Part shown: in pieces, positions 23,502-32,537 of the stretch
Position numbering within the stretch: the stretch's first letter is position 1
How the letters are laid out: each line of letters begins with the position of its first letter
Source: JAOZHU01 sp964632845
GTDB lineage: Archaea; Thermoproteota; Bathyarchaeia; Bathyarchaeales; Bathycorpusculaceae
Direction of reading: 5' to 3'
NCBI GenBank assembly: GCA_964632845.1
Contig: CAZWDU010000012.1
Coordinates: 1 to 59,141, forward strand
Length of the DNA: 59,141 nucleotides
Program-made: the position numbers and the translations under genes
Notes under the pieces: generated by a model
The model's database searches: none
What the model saw: only the letters and a program-made list of their open reading frames with translations
Told to the model about the DNA's origin: nothing

Positions 23502-24932
23502 TTAGGGTTGCCACTTGTCGATGATGTACTTCGGGATTTCGCTGCTGTCACGTGGCCCAACCATGACTTTCCAGCCACTGAGCTCTTCAATCTCGCCGCT
23601 TATCCGCGAAGCCTTGCCTGGAATAATGATTTTCCTGTGCTTAACCTTGCTCTCAATGTCCGTAGCTTTTATGGCGTCTGCAACTTTGTCTGCTGTCAAC
23701 TTGCGACCTGCTACACCGCTGTCTATGGCTGAGCCTTCAGCGTCTACAACTATGAGGTAGGCGTTGAGTTTGGAGCTTTCAATGTCTGAAGCAACAGTGT
23801 AGTATGTCAAAGCAAAGTTCGTGGTGAAGAACACAGGCGAATTCTCGTCTGGAGTGCCGAACACTTTCAAGCCAGCGTCCACAGCCACAGGCTTCCGCGG
23901 GTCAGTGTAAATGTTCTGCCGCAGGACGGTGTTAGGCAACAGCATCCACCCGTCAGTTCCATGCATTATGATGACATCAGCGTAACGGACAATCAGCATA
24001 GCCGCCGAGTAAGCTTCACGCCACTTCACAAGCTCGTCAGCCATATCGCCCTTGCCCATCCAAGCAACCATCGGAACACCCATCAAAGGCAAACCAGCAA
24101 GCTCCTCGCCACCCTTGCACGCGGCTCTGCGCAACATCGTAAAATTATTCAATGTGTCAGCTAAGCCGTCATTCAGGAAAGTGCCAGGATCCAAAACCAA
24201 GTTTTCCACACCGTAAGTCAGCAGTGTTTTAGCTAGAGACACCAGAGTGTTCAGGTCGTTCGGCGCGGAAACCACAAGAGGGCAATTGTACATTAGCGCC
24301 AGTTCAGCTAGGTCCTTCCAGTTATCCACAGTCGCCGCGTACAATAATGGCTTGGCTTTCGGCGCAGCCATCAACCCTGCTTCGAGAACATTCGCGTTCA
24401 ACGAGCACAATATCAGCGGCAACTGGGTGGTTTCAGCAACTTTCTTGACGACCGCCTTGAACCTTTCAGGGTCGCCAGATGTTGAGCGGACAGCAATCAT
24501 GTCCAGCTTCAGCGTGTAGCCAATGTACTCGTAGCTAAACTGTTCGGTGCTTTTTATGCGGCTTTCAATTTCCTCTGCGGGCATCTCGTCGGTTACGTCA
24601 ATCGCGATGGCTGTTGGGTTGTTGTACGTGAATTCGTGGCGGTACATAACGAGTTTTCCGCCGAGCTTTACGGCTTTGTCGCCGACGCCCACAACCACTT
24701 CCTTAACAGCGGGCTTCAGCATTTCCTTCAGCTGCTTGTAAGACTTCTCGTATTCTTTCTTAAGCAGCGGAGTGCACTTGTCCAACGTAGTTTCGCGGTT
24801 GACGATTTTGGTGGCAAAAGCCATGCAGTTTTCTTGCCCGCATTCTTTGCAGTTGGTTTTTGGGAGAAGCTTGTAAATGTCTATGGGGCTGAGTTCTTTT
24901 ATTCCAGCTTTTTTTCCTTCTTTTCCACTCAT
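23502..24932 (-). CDS. cdhE: Acetyl-CoA decarbonylase/synthase gamma subunit CdhE (corrinoid Fe-S protein, large)
   Basis: Large subunit of the corrinoid iron-sulfur protein that carries the methyl group from tetrahydropterin to the acetyl-CoA synthase. The N-terminus has the [4Fe-4S] motif TNCKECGQENCMAFA with a fourth Cys in TLDKCTPL. The central TIM barrel (LDMIAVRSTSGDPERF, ENLVLDPGTF) binds the methyl donor. The C-terminal domain, VGRKLTADKVADAI to WKVMVGPRDSSEIP, binds the corrinoid. About 476 residues is normal. It is the last gene of the operon, 10 bases after cdhD. ATG 24932 (GGAG upstream) is preferred to GTG 24941. Confidence 0.95.
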   Translation of the reverse strand: MSGKEGKKAGIKELSPIDIYKLLPKTNCKECGQENCMAFATKIVNRETTLDKCTPLLKKEYEKSYKQLKEMLKPAVKEVVVGVGDKAVKLGGKLVMYRHEFTYNNPTAIAIDVTDEMPAEEIESRIKSTEQFSYEYIGYTLKLDMIAVRSTSGDPERFKAVVKKVAETTQLPLILCSLNANVLEAGLMAAPKAKPLLYAATVDNWKDLAELALMYNCPLVVSAPNDLNTLVSLAKTLLTYGVENLVLDPGTFLNDGLADTLNNFTMLRRAACKGGEELAGLPLMGVPMVAWMGKGDMADELVKWREAYSAAMLIVRYADVIIMHGTDGWMLLPNTVLRQNIYTDPRKPVAVDAGLKVFGTPDENSPVFFTTNFALTYYTVASDIESSKLNAYLIVVDAEGSAIDSGVAGRKLTADKVADAIKATDIESKVKHRKIIIPGKASRISGEIEELSGWKVMVGPRDSSEIPKYIIDKWQP

Positions 24933-24951
24933 ACCTTTCACAACTCCAGTC

Positions 24952-26184
24952 TCATGGTTTCAGAGAAACCCAATTTGCAAATGTACTGGCATCTGCTTTC
25001 TTGCCGCTTACCAGTTTAGCAGTTACGTCCTTCAACGTCTTCACCGCTGCAGGATGCATCATCATAAACAAGTCCACGCCAGCAAGCAGCAGCGTCAAAG
25101 CGGTAGTTACTTCCCAAAGCGGACCTCTAAGCTCGCGAGGCTCCCATTCAGGCGACATCTTAAGCCACGCTTCCCGCGCAGCCCAAGCGTTAGTGGTGCC
25201 CGAAGACATCGGATGCGCAAGTTCAGCGTCACCCATCAAGCCGCCAAGCCGTGCACGCTCCATGTTAGTGAACGCGTAGTCCAAACCGTAGCCAAGCGCT
25301 GCAGTTGTCAAGTCCATGATTATGTCTTCTCTGCCCAGAAAATCGTACAGTCTGCGGTTAAGTTCACGAGCCAAGTTCAAATCCATAGGAGTGAAAGACA
25401 ACGCCACGTGCCCGTTCTTCTTAACGAACTTTGCGCAGCGTTCAACGTCCATGTCCCGCGTAATCGAGCTTATCAGGAAACGTTCGCCGGCGAAAGTTTC
25501 GGTGATTTCCGCGAAGACAGCCGCGTCTTTTACTGGGTCGCCGCAGCCACCAATAACCAAGGGCACGTCAACAGCCTGCGCCACTTTTTCCACCGTCTTA
25601 ACGGCATCTTTCGGTGTAGCATCCTTCAGCAACGGGTCAATGCTGATTAGGTGAACTGTAACCATGTCAGCGCCGAACTTTTCAACCGCAAGTTTTGCCC
25701 AAGCCGCAGGGTCGCCCACAACTTCTTTCACGTGCATCTTCACAGCCTTGGATAAGGGAACTTCCATGTCGAAAACGTCAAGCGTCACCACTGGGGGGTG
25801 TAGGGTTGGCTTCTCAAAACTGTAGAATGCAGGCGCGGTTTCGCCGCCGATGGTGATTGATTTGCCTCGTGTTCCGCCTTCGCCTTTAGTGCCGCCAAGT
25901 TTGACTTCAGTGATTGCGCCCGGATAAGTTTCAATTGGAGGGGAAAATCGCGCGGGCAGCAATTCTAAAGGTTTAGCCATCAGTGAAGGAGCAACTTTTG
26001 CTTTTGGCAGAACCTGCTTGGTTAAAGCGCCTGATTCCAGCCATAGTTCTAAGTCGCTTGCTTCCATTGTGAAGTCTTCTAGTTCGATTTCCTTGAACTT
26101 TGCCAGCAAATCCAGCAGGTCAGGGCTGAAGTTGAACCCGGCATTGTCCTCAGTTTTTTTCTTTTTTTCAGCCAAAAGCGTCAC
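24952..26184 (-). CDS. cdhD: Acetyl-CoA decarbonylase/synthase delta subunit CdhD (corrinoid Fe-S protein, small)
   Basis: Small subunit of the corrinoid iron-sulfur protein, pairing with CdhE. Typical sequences are EDFTMEASDLELWLESG, ITEVKLGGTKGEGGTRG, SITIGGETAPAFYSFE, PVVTLDVFDMEVPLSKAV and ALGYGLDYAFTNMERARLGG. The second half is a TIM barrel. Its 410 residues are slightly below the usual methanogen size because the N-terminal extension is short. It sits six bases after cdhC and ten before cdhE, so is translated with them. Confidence 0.95.
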   Translation of the reverse strand: MTLLAEKKKKTEDNAGFNFSPDLLDLLAKFKEIELEDFTMEASDLELWLESGALTKQVLPKAKVAPSLMAKPLELLPARFSPPIETYPGAITEVKLGGTKGEGGTRGKSITIGGETAPAFYSFEKPTLHPPVVTLDVFDMEVPLSKAVKMHVKEVVGDPAAWAKLAVEKFGADMVTVHLISIDPLLKDATPKDAVKTVEKVAQAVDVPLVIGGCGDPVKDAAVFAEITETFAGERFLISSITRDMDVERCAKFVKKNGHVALSFTPMDLNLARELNRRLYDFLGREDIIMDLTTAALGYGLDYAFTNMERARLGGLMGDAELAHPMSSGTTNAWAAREAWLKMSPEWEPRELRGPLWEVTTALTLLLAGVDLFMMMHPAAVKTLKDVTAKLVSGKKADASTFANWVSLKP

Positions 26185-26190
26185 CTTTGC

Positions 26191-27591
26191 TTAGCTCTTT
26201 TTCTCGTCTTTCATTGAGCGGACGATGACTTTTTTAGCGTAGATTTTCGCGTCCTTCAGGATTATTTTGAAGCCGCCAGCCATTATGGGCAAAGTCGCTG
26301 CCGTCGCCACGGGCATCATTGCGCCTTCTTCCTCTGTTGCTTCTGCTGGTGCAGCCTCTTCAACTGCTGCTTCAGTCCATCTCGCTACGACAGGGTGGTT
26401 GTTCTCTTTCAGGAAAGCTTTCAGAGCGTCGATGTTTTGCGCGTTTTCTTCAGTGGCTATCTTGTCCACAACGTCTGCTGGAATAAAGTCCTTGATGCGT
26501 TCTTTGATTTCTTTAGGCAGCCAAACTATTCGGTTCCATCCGCCGTCAGCTGCAAGGAACTTCGTGGAGCGCATGTACTCTATGGACATGCCGTGGAAAC
26601 CGTCGATTTGTCTTCCGCCCGCTGTGGAGTCAGCCAGAGTTGAGAATGGCAAGCCGTTTACGGTTACGCCTTTGAAGCTTCTGTTAACCACGCCGAAACC
26701 GTCAACTTCAGGAATGTAAAACGCCACTGCTTCGAAGCAGCCGCATGAAGTGTGCGGGTGGTCAAACGCCGTGTAAAGCCAAACTTGGCTTACGTCGCCC
26801 AGCGTCCTCTTCTTGACAGCCTCGTTCACGCCTGAGAACTCGCCTTTTTCAGCGTTTATAAGTTCGCCTCTTTCGATGGCAAACACTGGTCCCTTCGGGT
26901 CGATGCTTGCGGATGCGCGCCCGTCAAACCAGCTGATGGCGCCGCAGTTGGAGTAGCGTTGCGGAGTGATAACGCACACGTGGCTTGGAGCGAATGACTG
27001 GCACAGGACACAGCCGTAAAACTTGTCGACTTCTTCGTCTTTCAACCCTCTTGCCTTGGCATCGCGGGACTCGTAGTCTTGCAGCGCCGCGGGGTACATC
27101 TCGCTGAGCTTCGCGGGGTCGGTGATGAAGGTTATTTGCACTTTCTCGATTATGGGTAGTTCGCTCTTGAATAGCCTATACAGGACTTTGCCGATGTGCT
27201 CGAAACTGTTTAAGCCTTTCTGGAAGGCTTTCTTGCCTAGGCGTATCCAGATGTCGTAGCGCTGGTTGAGGTGCATGAAGCCTTCGATGTAGTTTAGGTA
27301 GCCGTGTATTCGCCTTTCGATGACGCCTTCGAGACCTGCGTCCAAGGTTGCGCCTGCTACTTCGACTAAGATACCGAATGGGACGGAAGTTCCTTCGGCC
27401 AAGTCTTTAAGGTCTGGTCCGATGATGGTGATTTTGCCGTCTTCAATTTGGTCTAGGGGTTTGACTTTTGCAAGCTCGAATTTCTCTTTGACTTTTGGGC
27501 CGCCGAGTTCGATTTGCATGTCATTTTTACGAATGCGTTCGCCTTCGTAGATTACGCCAACTTCGACAGGTATATCTTCAAACATTGACAT
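26191..27591 (-). CDS. cdhC: Acetyl-CoA synthase beta subunit CdhC
   Basis: Assembles acetyl-CoA from a methyl group, CO and CoA at the nickel-iron A cluster. The A-cluster ligands are visible: YGCVLCQSF near residue 193, SNCGAISW, and CGC in HTSCGCFEA near 282-284. Other family marks are EVAGATLDAGLEGVIERRIH and EVDGFGVVNRSFKG. The protein ends with an Ala/Glu linker and a short KIILKDAKIYAKKVIVR tail. There is no N-terminal tunnel domain of the bacterial enzyme, as expected for archaea. 466 residues. GGAGG precedes the ATG; cdhB ends two bases upstream. Confidence 0.96.
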   Translation of the reverse strand: MSMFEDIPVEVGVIYEGERIRKNDMQIELGGPKVKEKFELAKVKPLDQIEDGKITIIGPDLKDLAEGTSVPFGILVEVAGATLDAGLEGVIERRIHGYLNYIEGFMHLNQRYDIWIRLGKKAFQKGLNSFEHIGKVLYRLFKSELPIIEKVQITFITDPAKLSEMYPAALQDYESRDAKARGLKDEEVDKFYGCVLCQSFAPSHVCVITPQRYSNCGAISWFDGRASASIDPKGPVFAIERGELINAEKGEFSGVNEAVKKRTLGDVSQVWLYTAFDHPHTSCGCFEAVAFYIPEVDGFGVVNRSFKGVTVNGLPFSTLADSTAGGRQIDGFHGMSIEYMRSTKFLAADGGWNRIVWLPKEIKERIKDFIPADVVDKIATEENAQNIDALKAFLKENNHPVVARWTEAAVEEAAPAEATEEEGAMMPVATAATLPIMAGGFKIILKDAKIYAKKVIVRSMKDEKKS

Positions 27592-27593
27592 TT

Positions 27594-28136
27594 TTATTGT
27601 CCTCCTTCAAATTTTGAAGTCATGACTTTAAGGTTGTTAGCCCACTCTTCCAAAGTTCCGTTTGGATAAGACCAGCTAGCATGCGCATGGTACAGGTTAT
27701 CCAAGGTCATGGTTCTAAGGTCAGGGGCAAAATGCTTGAGACCAGACAGAATCAGCGCCTCCATATAGTAGGGCAAGGCAACAAACATTGCCAAGTCAGG
27801 ATGCCCTTTACCGTCAAGTCCCTGCCACTCTGGGTCAACAAGGCGATTACCGATGTCCATCGCAGACATAAAACCTGCTGGTTCATAGCCGCGCTTAATG
27901 AACTCGCCGACCATGTGCGCGGTGGCTACCACTTGGACTTTTGAGGCTTTAGCGAAGTCTATGATGTAGTCGATGAGTGGTTTGCCTTCCATCCAGCGTT
28001 CAGTAGCGTTGCTGCCCACAACGAGCAGCGGACGGGCGGCTCTCTTTATCATAGCGACTGCTACTTCGGGTTTCTGTATGGGGTTTGCTTTCTTTGTTGC
28101 TGCTATTTCTGCACATTGCCAAGGTTCACACGACAT
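27594..28136 (-). CDS. cdhB: CODH/ACS epsilon subunit CdhB
   Basis: Small subunit of the CdhAB CO dehydrogenase component; it has a Rossmann-like fold and is thought to help electron or FAD handling. The sequence PEVAVAMIKRAARPLLVVGS, IIDFAKASKVQVVATAH, RGYEPAGFMSAMDI and HPDLAMFVALPYYM is typical. ATG 28136 gives 180 residues and begins MSCEPWQCAEI, starting seven bases after the cdhA stop. A TTG further upstream would overlap cdhA and is not favoured. Confidence 0.93.
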   Translation of the reverse strand: MSCEPWQCAEIAATKKANPIQKPEVAVAMIKRAARPLLVVGSNATERWMEGKPLIDYIIDFAKASKVQVVATAHMVGEFIKRGYEPAGFMSAMDIGNRLVDPEWQGLDGKGHPDLAMFVALPYYMEALILSGLKHFAPDLRTMTLDNLYHAHASWSYPNGTLEEWANNLKVMTSKFEGGQ

Positions 28137-28143
28137 TTCAACA

Positions 28144-30492
28144 TCACTCCTTCTTTGCACGTATCATTCTAGGAAGCAATGTCGGGTCTGGAATTATCGT
28201 TTCCTTCCAGCCTTTCGCTTCCAGTATCTTGGTGATTTCGTCTTTCATGGTCATGGGTATGTCCGCGGGCGTGCGCACAAACCTGTGTATGTCTGGAGGC
28301 ATAATGCCGTAGTGGCGCTTGTGCAAGTCAATGTAGTGACTCAGCTTTATGCTGCGTCCTTTCCATGTATCATTGGGTCTTATGCACAGTTTTGCGATGC
28401 TGACCATGGCTTCTTGAGGAGTCTCAACTGTCTGGAACAAGTGTTCAGGTGCTGGTCCAACGTTCACTTTGTCGCCTGTGCGGGCATCATAAACTTCCCA
28501 GTTCTCAGGTTTATCTTCTCTGCCGAGAAGCATGCGCCTGTATTTGCTGCCGTGTGGACCAACGAGCACTGGAACGCCTAAACTCCAGAAGCCAGCAGCA
28601 ATTGACGCCGCTTTCTGTGAGTATGCACCCCAAGCTAAGCCAACTGCGCCTACACGGTTGTGTATGTAATCAGCGATTTCCTCGTAGTTGCCACGGAGGT
28701 TGCGTTTAGCGAAGATGTTAGCGACTTTTATGGCTGCACCTGCGATGTGTGGGTTACAAACACAAGAACCAACGTTGAGTACACCGCCAGCCTCGAAGCC
28801 TCCTGGGAATTCTTCGTAAAGCGTTTTGCCCTCCTCGTTCTTGTAGGAACCAGCTGACATGGCTGAGCAGCCAGAAGTGACCACTATGAAGCGGCGAAGA
28901 GCGAATTCGCGGCATATATCGTAAACGTCTTTTCCACCATGCGGATAATTAGCGCAGCCTACCAAGGCAACAATACCTGGAATTTCACCTAGTACAATTG
29001 GGCTGCCGACGTTGCGTATTTCTATGTCTTGAACGGCACCTCTGCCTGAGCGACAGAAGTTCTTTTCCTCAAGCATGTGTTTCTCGCCGACTTTGAGTAT
29101 GTAACTGTGGATTTCGAGTTTTACTGGGCATGCTTCTTCGCAGCGTCCGCATCCGATGCATTCTTCATATAAGTCGGCCAGTGGAGCGTAGTTTCCTTCC
29201 GCCGCGGCTTTGATTGCTGCTGGGATTTTGAGGTCTTGTGGGCAGCTTCTCTGGCAAATGTTGCATTGCCTGCATTTCTTCGAAAGCTCTTTTATTTCTT
29301 CCAGCGTCGGAAGAGAGCTCATTTTCTTACGCAACGGAGCAACTCTTTGAGCAACTTTTACAGCTACTTCCCCGACTTTTTCAGGGTCAAGAATTAGAAC
29401 GCCTGGAACTTTGCCGCTGACCAAATCCTCCACTATCTCGTCCGCAGGGTCGTTTGTGCGATTCTTGTACCCTATGCAGTTTTTCTCTGACGCAGCGATA
29501 ACTGGCGCTTTGACGCGTTCAGCCTCTAATGAAGCGTCTGTCCGCACACACTGCTCGTCCAGAACGACTACGTCTGCATATCCACCGCGTATAAATCGGA
29601 GTTCCCAAGAGATTGGACCGACGATTTTTGCGCGGTCGAAGTATCGTGTGTTGTCGATGGCAGTGCAGCATAAGCCTACGACTTCCATCTTGTTGTCAAG
29701 TTTGCATTCTTTCATGTAGTCAATTATTCCAACAGAAGGCACGACGTTGTGACCAATACACATGATAACGGGCTTTGACGTGTCAACTGTGCCTATGCCC
29801 ATTTCGATGAGTGGAGCTTCAGGATCAGCCTTTGGAAAGTCGAAGACAGAAACTTGAGCAATATCCGCAACTTCCATACCCACCTGGTCAATTCTGCCAG
29901 CGTGGAAGGCTTTAGATTCGAAATCCAAGTTGTTAGCTTCTTGACCAGTGTGCGCAACAGAAACCAAGTGAGTAATTTGTGATTCACAGTAAGTTAGAAC
30001 TTCATCTAAATCTCCGAGAGTTTCAGGTTTGATCCCAGTGACGAGTCTTGTGACTGGAGCTTCAACCTTAACGTTCAAGCCGCCTATATCCAAAGGATAA
30101 CGTCGACCATACTTCTCAATCAAGTGATCAACCACATGTCGAGCGTGCCCATTGTGGGTGGCGGCGCCAATACAACAAGCGATAAGCACGATACGTGACG
30201 ACTGGTCGGCTATGTTAAGTCCGCATGCCCCGCGTTTTCCTGCTGTCAAGTCGCACTTGCCGTAAGTGCAGAGGCAGCAGAGGTCGCAGTCAGGCATGTA
30301 GAAGGGCTTGTACTTGTTGAGAAGCGTCAGGTCCCAATCCCGCAGGGTAGTTAAGCCCGGCATCGGGGTTGGTCCCATGGGTTCAGTCCAAGAATCGTCC
30401 ACAACTCTGCCTATTGATAATTCAAGGTTTTTAATAAGACCAGTGTTGGTCTTCATTTCTCCGATTTTCATGCGCACGTTTTTGCTGGTCAA
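28144..30492 (-). CDS. cdhA: CO dehydrogenase alpha subunit CdhA
   Basis: Nickel-iron CO dehydrogenase that interconverts CO2 and CO for acetyl-CoA synthesis. Near the N-terminus the B/D-cluster cysteines are seen in CDLCCLCTYGKCDLTAGKRG, then CCIGAATHNGHARHVV with the catalytic histidine region. The archaeal-specific ferredoxin-like insert carries CRQCNICQRSCP and CIGCGRCEEACP. C-cluster segments include GCANYPHGGKD, SGCSAMSAG and GSCVCNPH. 782 residues, normal for archaeal CdhA. The TTG start follows GGAGG, and a TATA element lies at 30538-30545, so cdhA can be transcribed separately from the cooC genes. Confidence 0.97.
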   Translation of the reverse strand: MTSKNVRMKIGEMKTNTGLIKNLELSIGRVVDDSWTEPMGPTPMPGLTTLRDWDLTLLNKYKPFYMPDCDLCCLCTYGKCDLTAGKRGACGLNIADQSSRIVLIACCIGAATHNGHARHVVDHLIEKYGRRYPLDIGGLNVKVEAPVTRLVTGIKPETLGDLDEVLTYCESQITHLVSVAHTGQEANNLDFESKAFHAGRIDQVGMEVADIAQVSVFDFPKADPEAPLIEMGIGTVDTSKPVIMCIGHNVVPSVGIIDYMKECKLDNKMEVVGLCCTAIDNTRYFDRAKIVGPISWELRFIRGGYADVVVLDEQCVRTDASLEAERVKAPVIAASEKNCIGYKNRTNDPADEIVEDLVSGKVPGVLILDPEKVGEVAVKVAQRVAPLRKKMSSLPTLEEIKELSKKCRQCNICQRSCPQDLKIPAAIKAAAEGNYAPLADLYEECIGCGRCEEACPVKLEIHSYILKVGEKHMLEEKNFCRSGRGAVQDIEIRNVGSPIVLGEIPGIVALVGCANYPHGGKDVYDICREFALRRFIVVTSGCSAMSAGSYKNEEGKTLYEEFPGGFEAGGVLNVGSCVCNPHIAGAAIKVANIFAKRNLRGNYEEIADYIHNRVGAVGLAWGAYSQKAASIAAGFWSLGVPVLVGPHGSKYRRMLLGREDKPENWEVYDARTGDKVNVGPAPEHLFQTVETPQEAMVSIAKLCIRPNDTWKGRSIKLSHYIDLHKRHYGIMPPDIHRFVRTPADIPMTMKDEITKILEAKGWKETIIPDPTLLPRMIRAKKE

Positions 30493-30537
30493 GTTTAAAA
30501 CCTCCGTAAAGGTTTATGCTTATCAGGCATTACAGTG

Positions 30538-30545
30538 TTTTTAAA
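30538..30545 (-). promoter_or_regulatory. TATA element upstream of cdhA
   Basis: Minus-strand TTTAAAAA lies about 46-53 bases before the cdhA TTG. Initiation about 25 bases downstream would leave a leader of about 25 bases containing GGAGG. It suggests an internal promoter between the cooC genes and cdhABCDE. Confidence 0.5.
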
Positions 30546-30614
30546 CTTTTCCGAGTTTTTTAACAAAAGTAATGATGGAATAATAAGAATGTAAGGGTAT
30601 TCTGAACTGACACG

Positions 30615-31385
30615 TTACTGTTGCGTGTACCCTGCAGCTTTCATTATTTTCTTCACAGAAATGTACGCTGCGTTTTCAGAAGGCAAGTCAAGCAGGGATT
30701 TGCCGTCTAGAACGTACTCGTCCAGTTGCTCATCAGCAAAGATTTTGCCTAAATACTTGAACTTTAACGTGGTTTCCGCTTTGGCGCCGAGTTCTGCGGG
30801 GAACCTGTAGCCGCCTACGAGGTAGAAATTGTCGAATTGTATGTCTACTTCTTTGGCTATGCGGTACGCGCGTTTGACATTGTCGAATGATTTTTTGGAG
30901 TGGTCAAGGATGGCGATGATGTCATTCACTTTAGATGTTATCCGCCTGTTCAAATGCTCAAGCCCTGCGGGCGAGTCAATCAGCACGTACTTGTAGTTTT
31001 TAGTTAACGATTCCAACGCGCCTTTCAAAGCGGCGTTGGGCATGCAGTAGCAGCCTTCAATCCATTTGGTGCCGACGGCGAGAAAGTCGAAACTGTTGCT
31101 TTCGTAGAGTCCGCTGGACCAGATGGTGCTTTCTATACGCTCGGTGGGTGGAACTCCGACTGTGGTGCCGCCTTTTTGTATGAAAGTGTTTACGAGTAAC
31201 TCGGAGATTGTGTGTTTTCCAGCTTCTTTGAGGTCTACGCCGACCATTTCCGCAAGGTTCTGGTCGGGGTCAGCATCCACCAGTAGCAGCGGTGTCTGAC
31301 CAGCTGCGATTAAGGCTTTCGCCATTAAAGACACGAAGCTGGATTTGCCTGTTCCTCCGCGACCGATGGTTACAATCGTTTTCAT
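30615..31385 (-). CDS. CooC-like nickel-insertion ATPase, second copy
   Basis: A 256-residue MinD/CooC-type ATPase thought to load nickel into CODH/ACS. It has a P-loop IGRGGTGKSS, VDADPDQNLAEMVG, the CooC-type metal-binding Cys-x-Cys in GCYCMPNAALKGALE, and DSPAGLEHLNRR. The signature lysine of the deviant Walker A motif (KGG) is replaced by arginine (RGG). It lies 45 bases after the other cooC copy and upstream of cdhA. The two copies may serve the A and C clusters separately. Confidence 0.85.
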   Translation of the reverse strand: MKTIVTIGRGGTGKSSFVSLMAKALIAAGQTPLLLVDADPDQNLAEMVGVDLKEAGKHTISELLVNTFIQKGGTTVGVPPTERIESTIWSSGLYESNSFDFLAVGTKWIEGCYCMPNAALKGALESLTKNYKYVLIDSPAGLEHLNRRITSKVNDIIAILDHSKKSFDNVKRAYRIAKEVDIQFDNFYLVGGYRFPAELGAKAETTLKFKYLGKIFADEQLDEYVLDGKSLLDLPSENAAYISVKKIMKAAGYTQQ

Positions 31386-31430
31386 TTTTCTTCCATATCC
31401 TCACATTCGTTAATGAGTCTAAGGGGTAAT

Positions 31431-32210
31431 TTAGGTGTTCTTTTTTGCAAGCGTTTCACAGATTTTGTCTATGGCTTGCACTGAGGCGAACTCCTTGTGC
31501 CGAAGCGGGGTTTCTCCGCGCATCTCCGATTCAGGAACTTGCGGGTCAAAGGGCACGAAGGCAAGCAGGGTTAAGCCGTTTTGTGCAGCGTAACTCTTAA
31601 TCACTTCTTCCTGAGCACTGTTCATGACTCTGTTGCCGACCAGAAAAACATGCTGCATTCCTGCTTTCGCGGCTAAATCGCGAATGTGCTTGGCTATTTC
31701 GAGAGCTTTCAGGTTCGCGTCTGCCACAACCAGCAAGGCGTCCACGCGCTGCGCGGTGCCTCTGCCGATGTGTTCTACGCCGGCTTCCATGTCGAGGATG
31801 ACGGCTTCGTTGCGTTCCACAAGTAAGTGCCGAAGTAAAGCGCGTATGACGGCGTTTGGTGCGCACATGCAGCCTGAGCCCATTGATTGCACGGTGCCCA
31901 TGACTATGAGGTTTACGCCTAGCGGTGTAGCCACAGAGTAGTCGCGGACTACGTCTTCCACGGTGAAAGACAAGCGATACACGCCTGAGTAGCCTGTGTC
32001 TGTTTTGGATTCGACAAGCTCTTTGTTTTCGGATATGGGTGTTATTTTGCGGGCTTCTTCAGCAGACAAGCCCAGAGACAGAGCAAGGTTCGGCGATGAA
32101 TCGGCATCAATCGCCATAGTTTTTAAGCCTCTCTCAGCAAAGCCGCGCGCTAAACCCGCTGCAATCAGGGTTTTTCCCACTCCGCCTTTTCCAGAAACCG
32201 CAATCTTCAT
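31431..32210 (-). CDS. cooC: CooC-type carbon monoxide dehydrogenase maturation ATPase
   Basis: A 259-residue ATPase with a canonical deviant Walker A, SGKGGVGKTL, then AIDADSSPNLALSLGLS. The nickel-binding Cys-x-Cys is in GSGCMCAPNAVIRALLRH and the switch region in LDMEAGVEHIGRGTAQ. It should insert nickel into CODH/ACS during maturation, in the cytoplasm. It is the first gene of the minus-strand block leading to cdhE. A TATA-like AAATAAATC lies at 32250-32242, giving a very short leader. Confidence 0.88.
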   Translation of the reverse strand: MKIAVSGKGGVGKTLIAAGLARGFAERGLKTMAIDADSSPNLALSLGLSAEEARKITPISENKELVESKTDTGYSGVYRLSFTVEDVVRDYSVATPLGVNLIVMGTVQSMGSGCMCAPNAVIRALLRHLLVERNEAVILDMEAGVEHIGRGTAQRVDALLVVADANLKALEIAKHIRDLAAKAGMQHVFLVGNRVMNSAQEEVIKSYAAQNGLTLLAFVPFDPQVPESEMRGETPLRHKEFASVQAIDKICETLAKKNT

Positions 32211-32537
32211 AATTCCACAACAAGAAACACTTTCGGTTCAAGATTTATTTACGTTTCCTTGAAACAAAACGCTTTGCTTCATAGGAAGAGGCAGAGAAGC
32301 GAGTATAAGTAAGAAAAAGCTAAAATTGGACTGAAATCAGAAATTCTTTAACTATATTCCACATTCTTCTCGTGTAAAGGTGTTTTGCGCGCCGAGCGCA
32401 GTCAAAAAACGTGGAGTAATCACTTGTAAAATTCTCAGCTTTTCTAAACTTCAGAGACAGCGTTCTTTAAAGAAATTATTCCGAAAAACAAAAAAGACAG
32501 CAACTTCATATGTTAAGTGCAGTGAGGGTGTTAAAAC
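32211..32537. other. Divergent intergenic region between cooC and a secreted-protein gene
   Basis: A/T-rich stretch of 327 bases. A TATA-like AAATAAATC (32250-32242, minus strand) serves cooC. On the plus strand a GTGAGGGTG-type ribosome binding site lies just before TTG 32538. No RNA gene or further coding potential is seen. Confidence 0.45.

Noticed and set aside
24877..25650. 257-codon plus-strand frame opposite cdhD/cdhE
   Set aside because: Low-complexity His/Arg/Cys-rich composition and complete overlap with secure cdh genes; a shadow frame.
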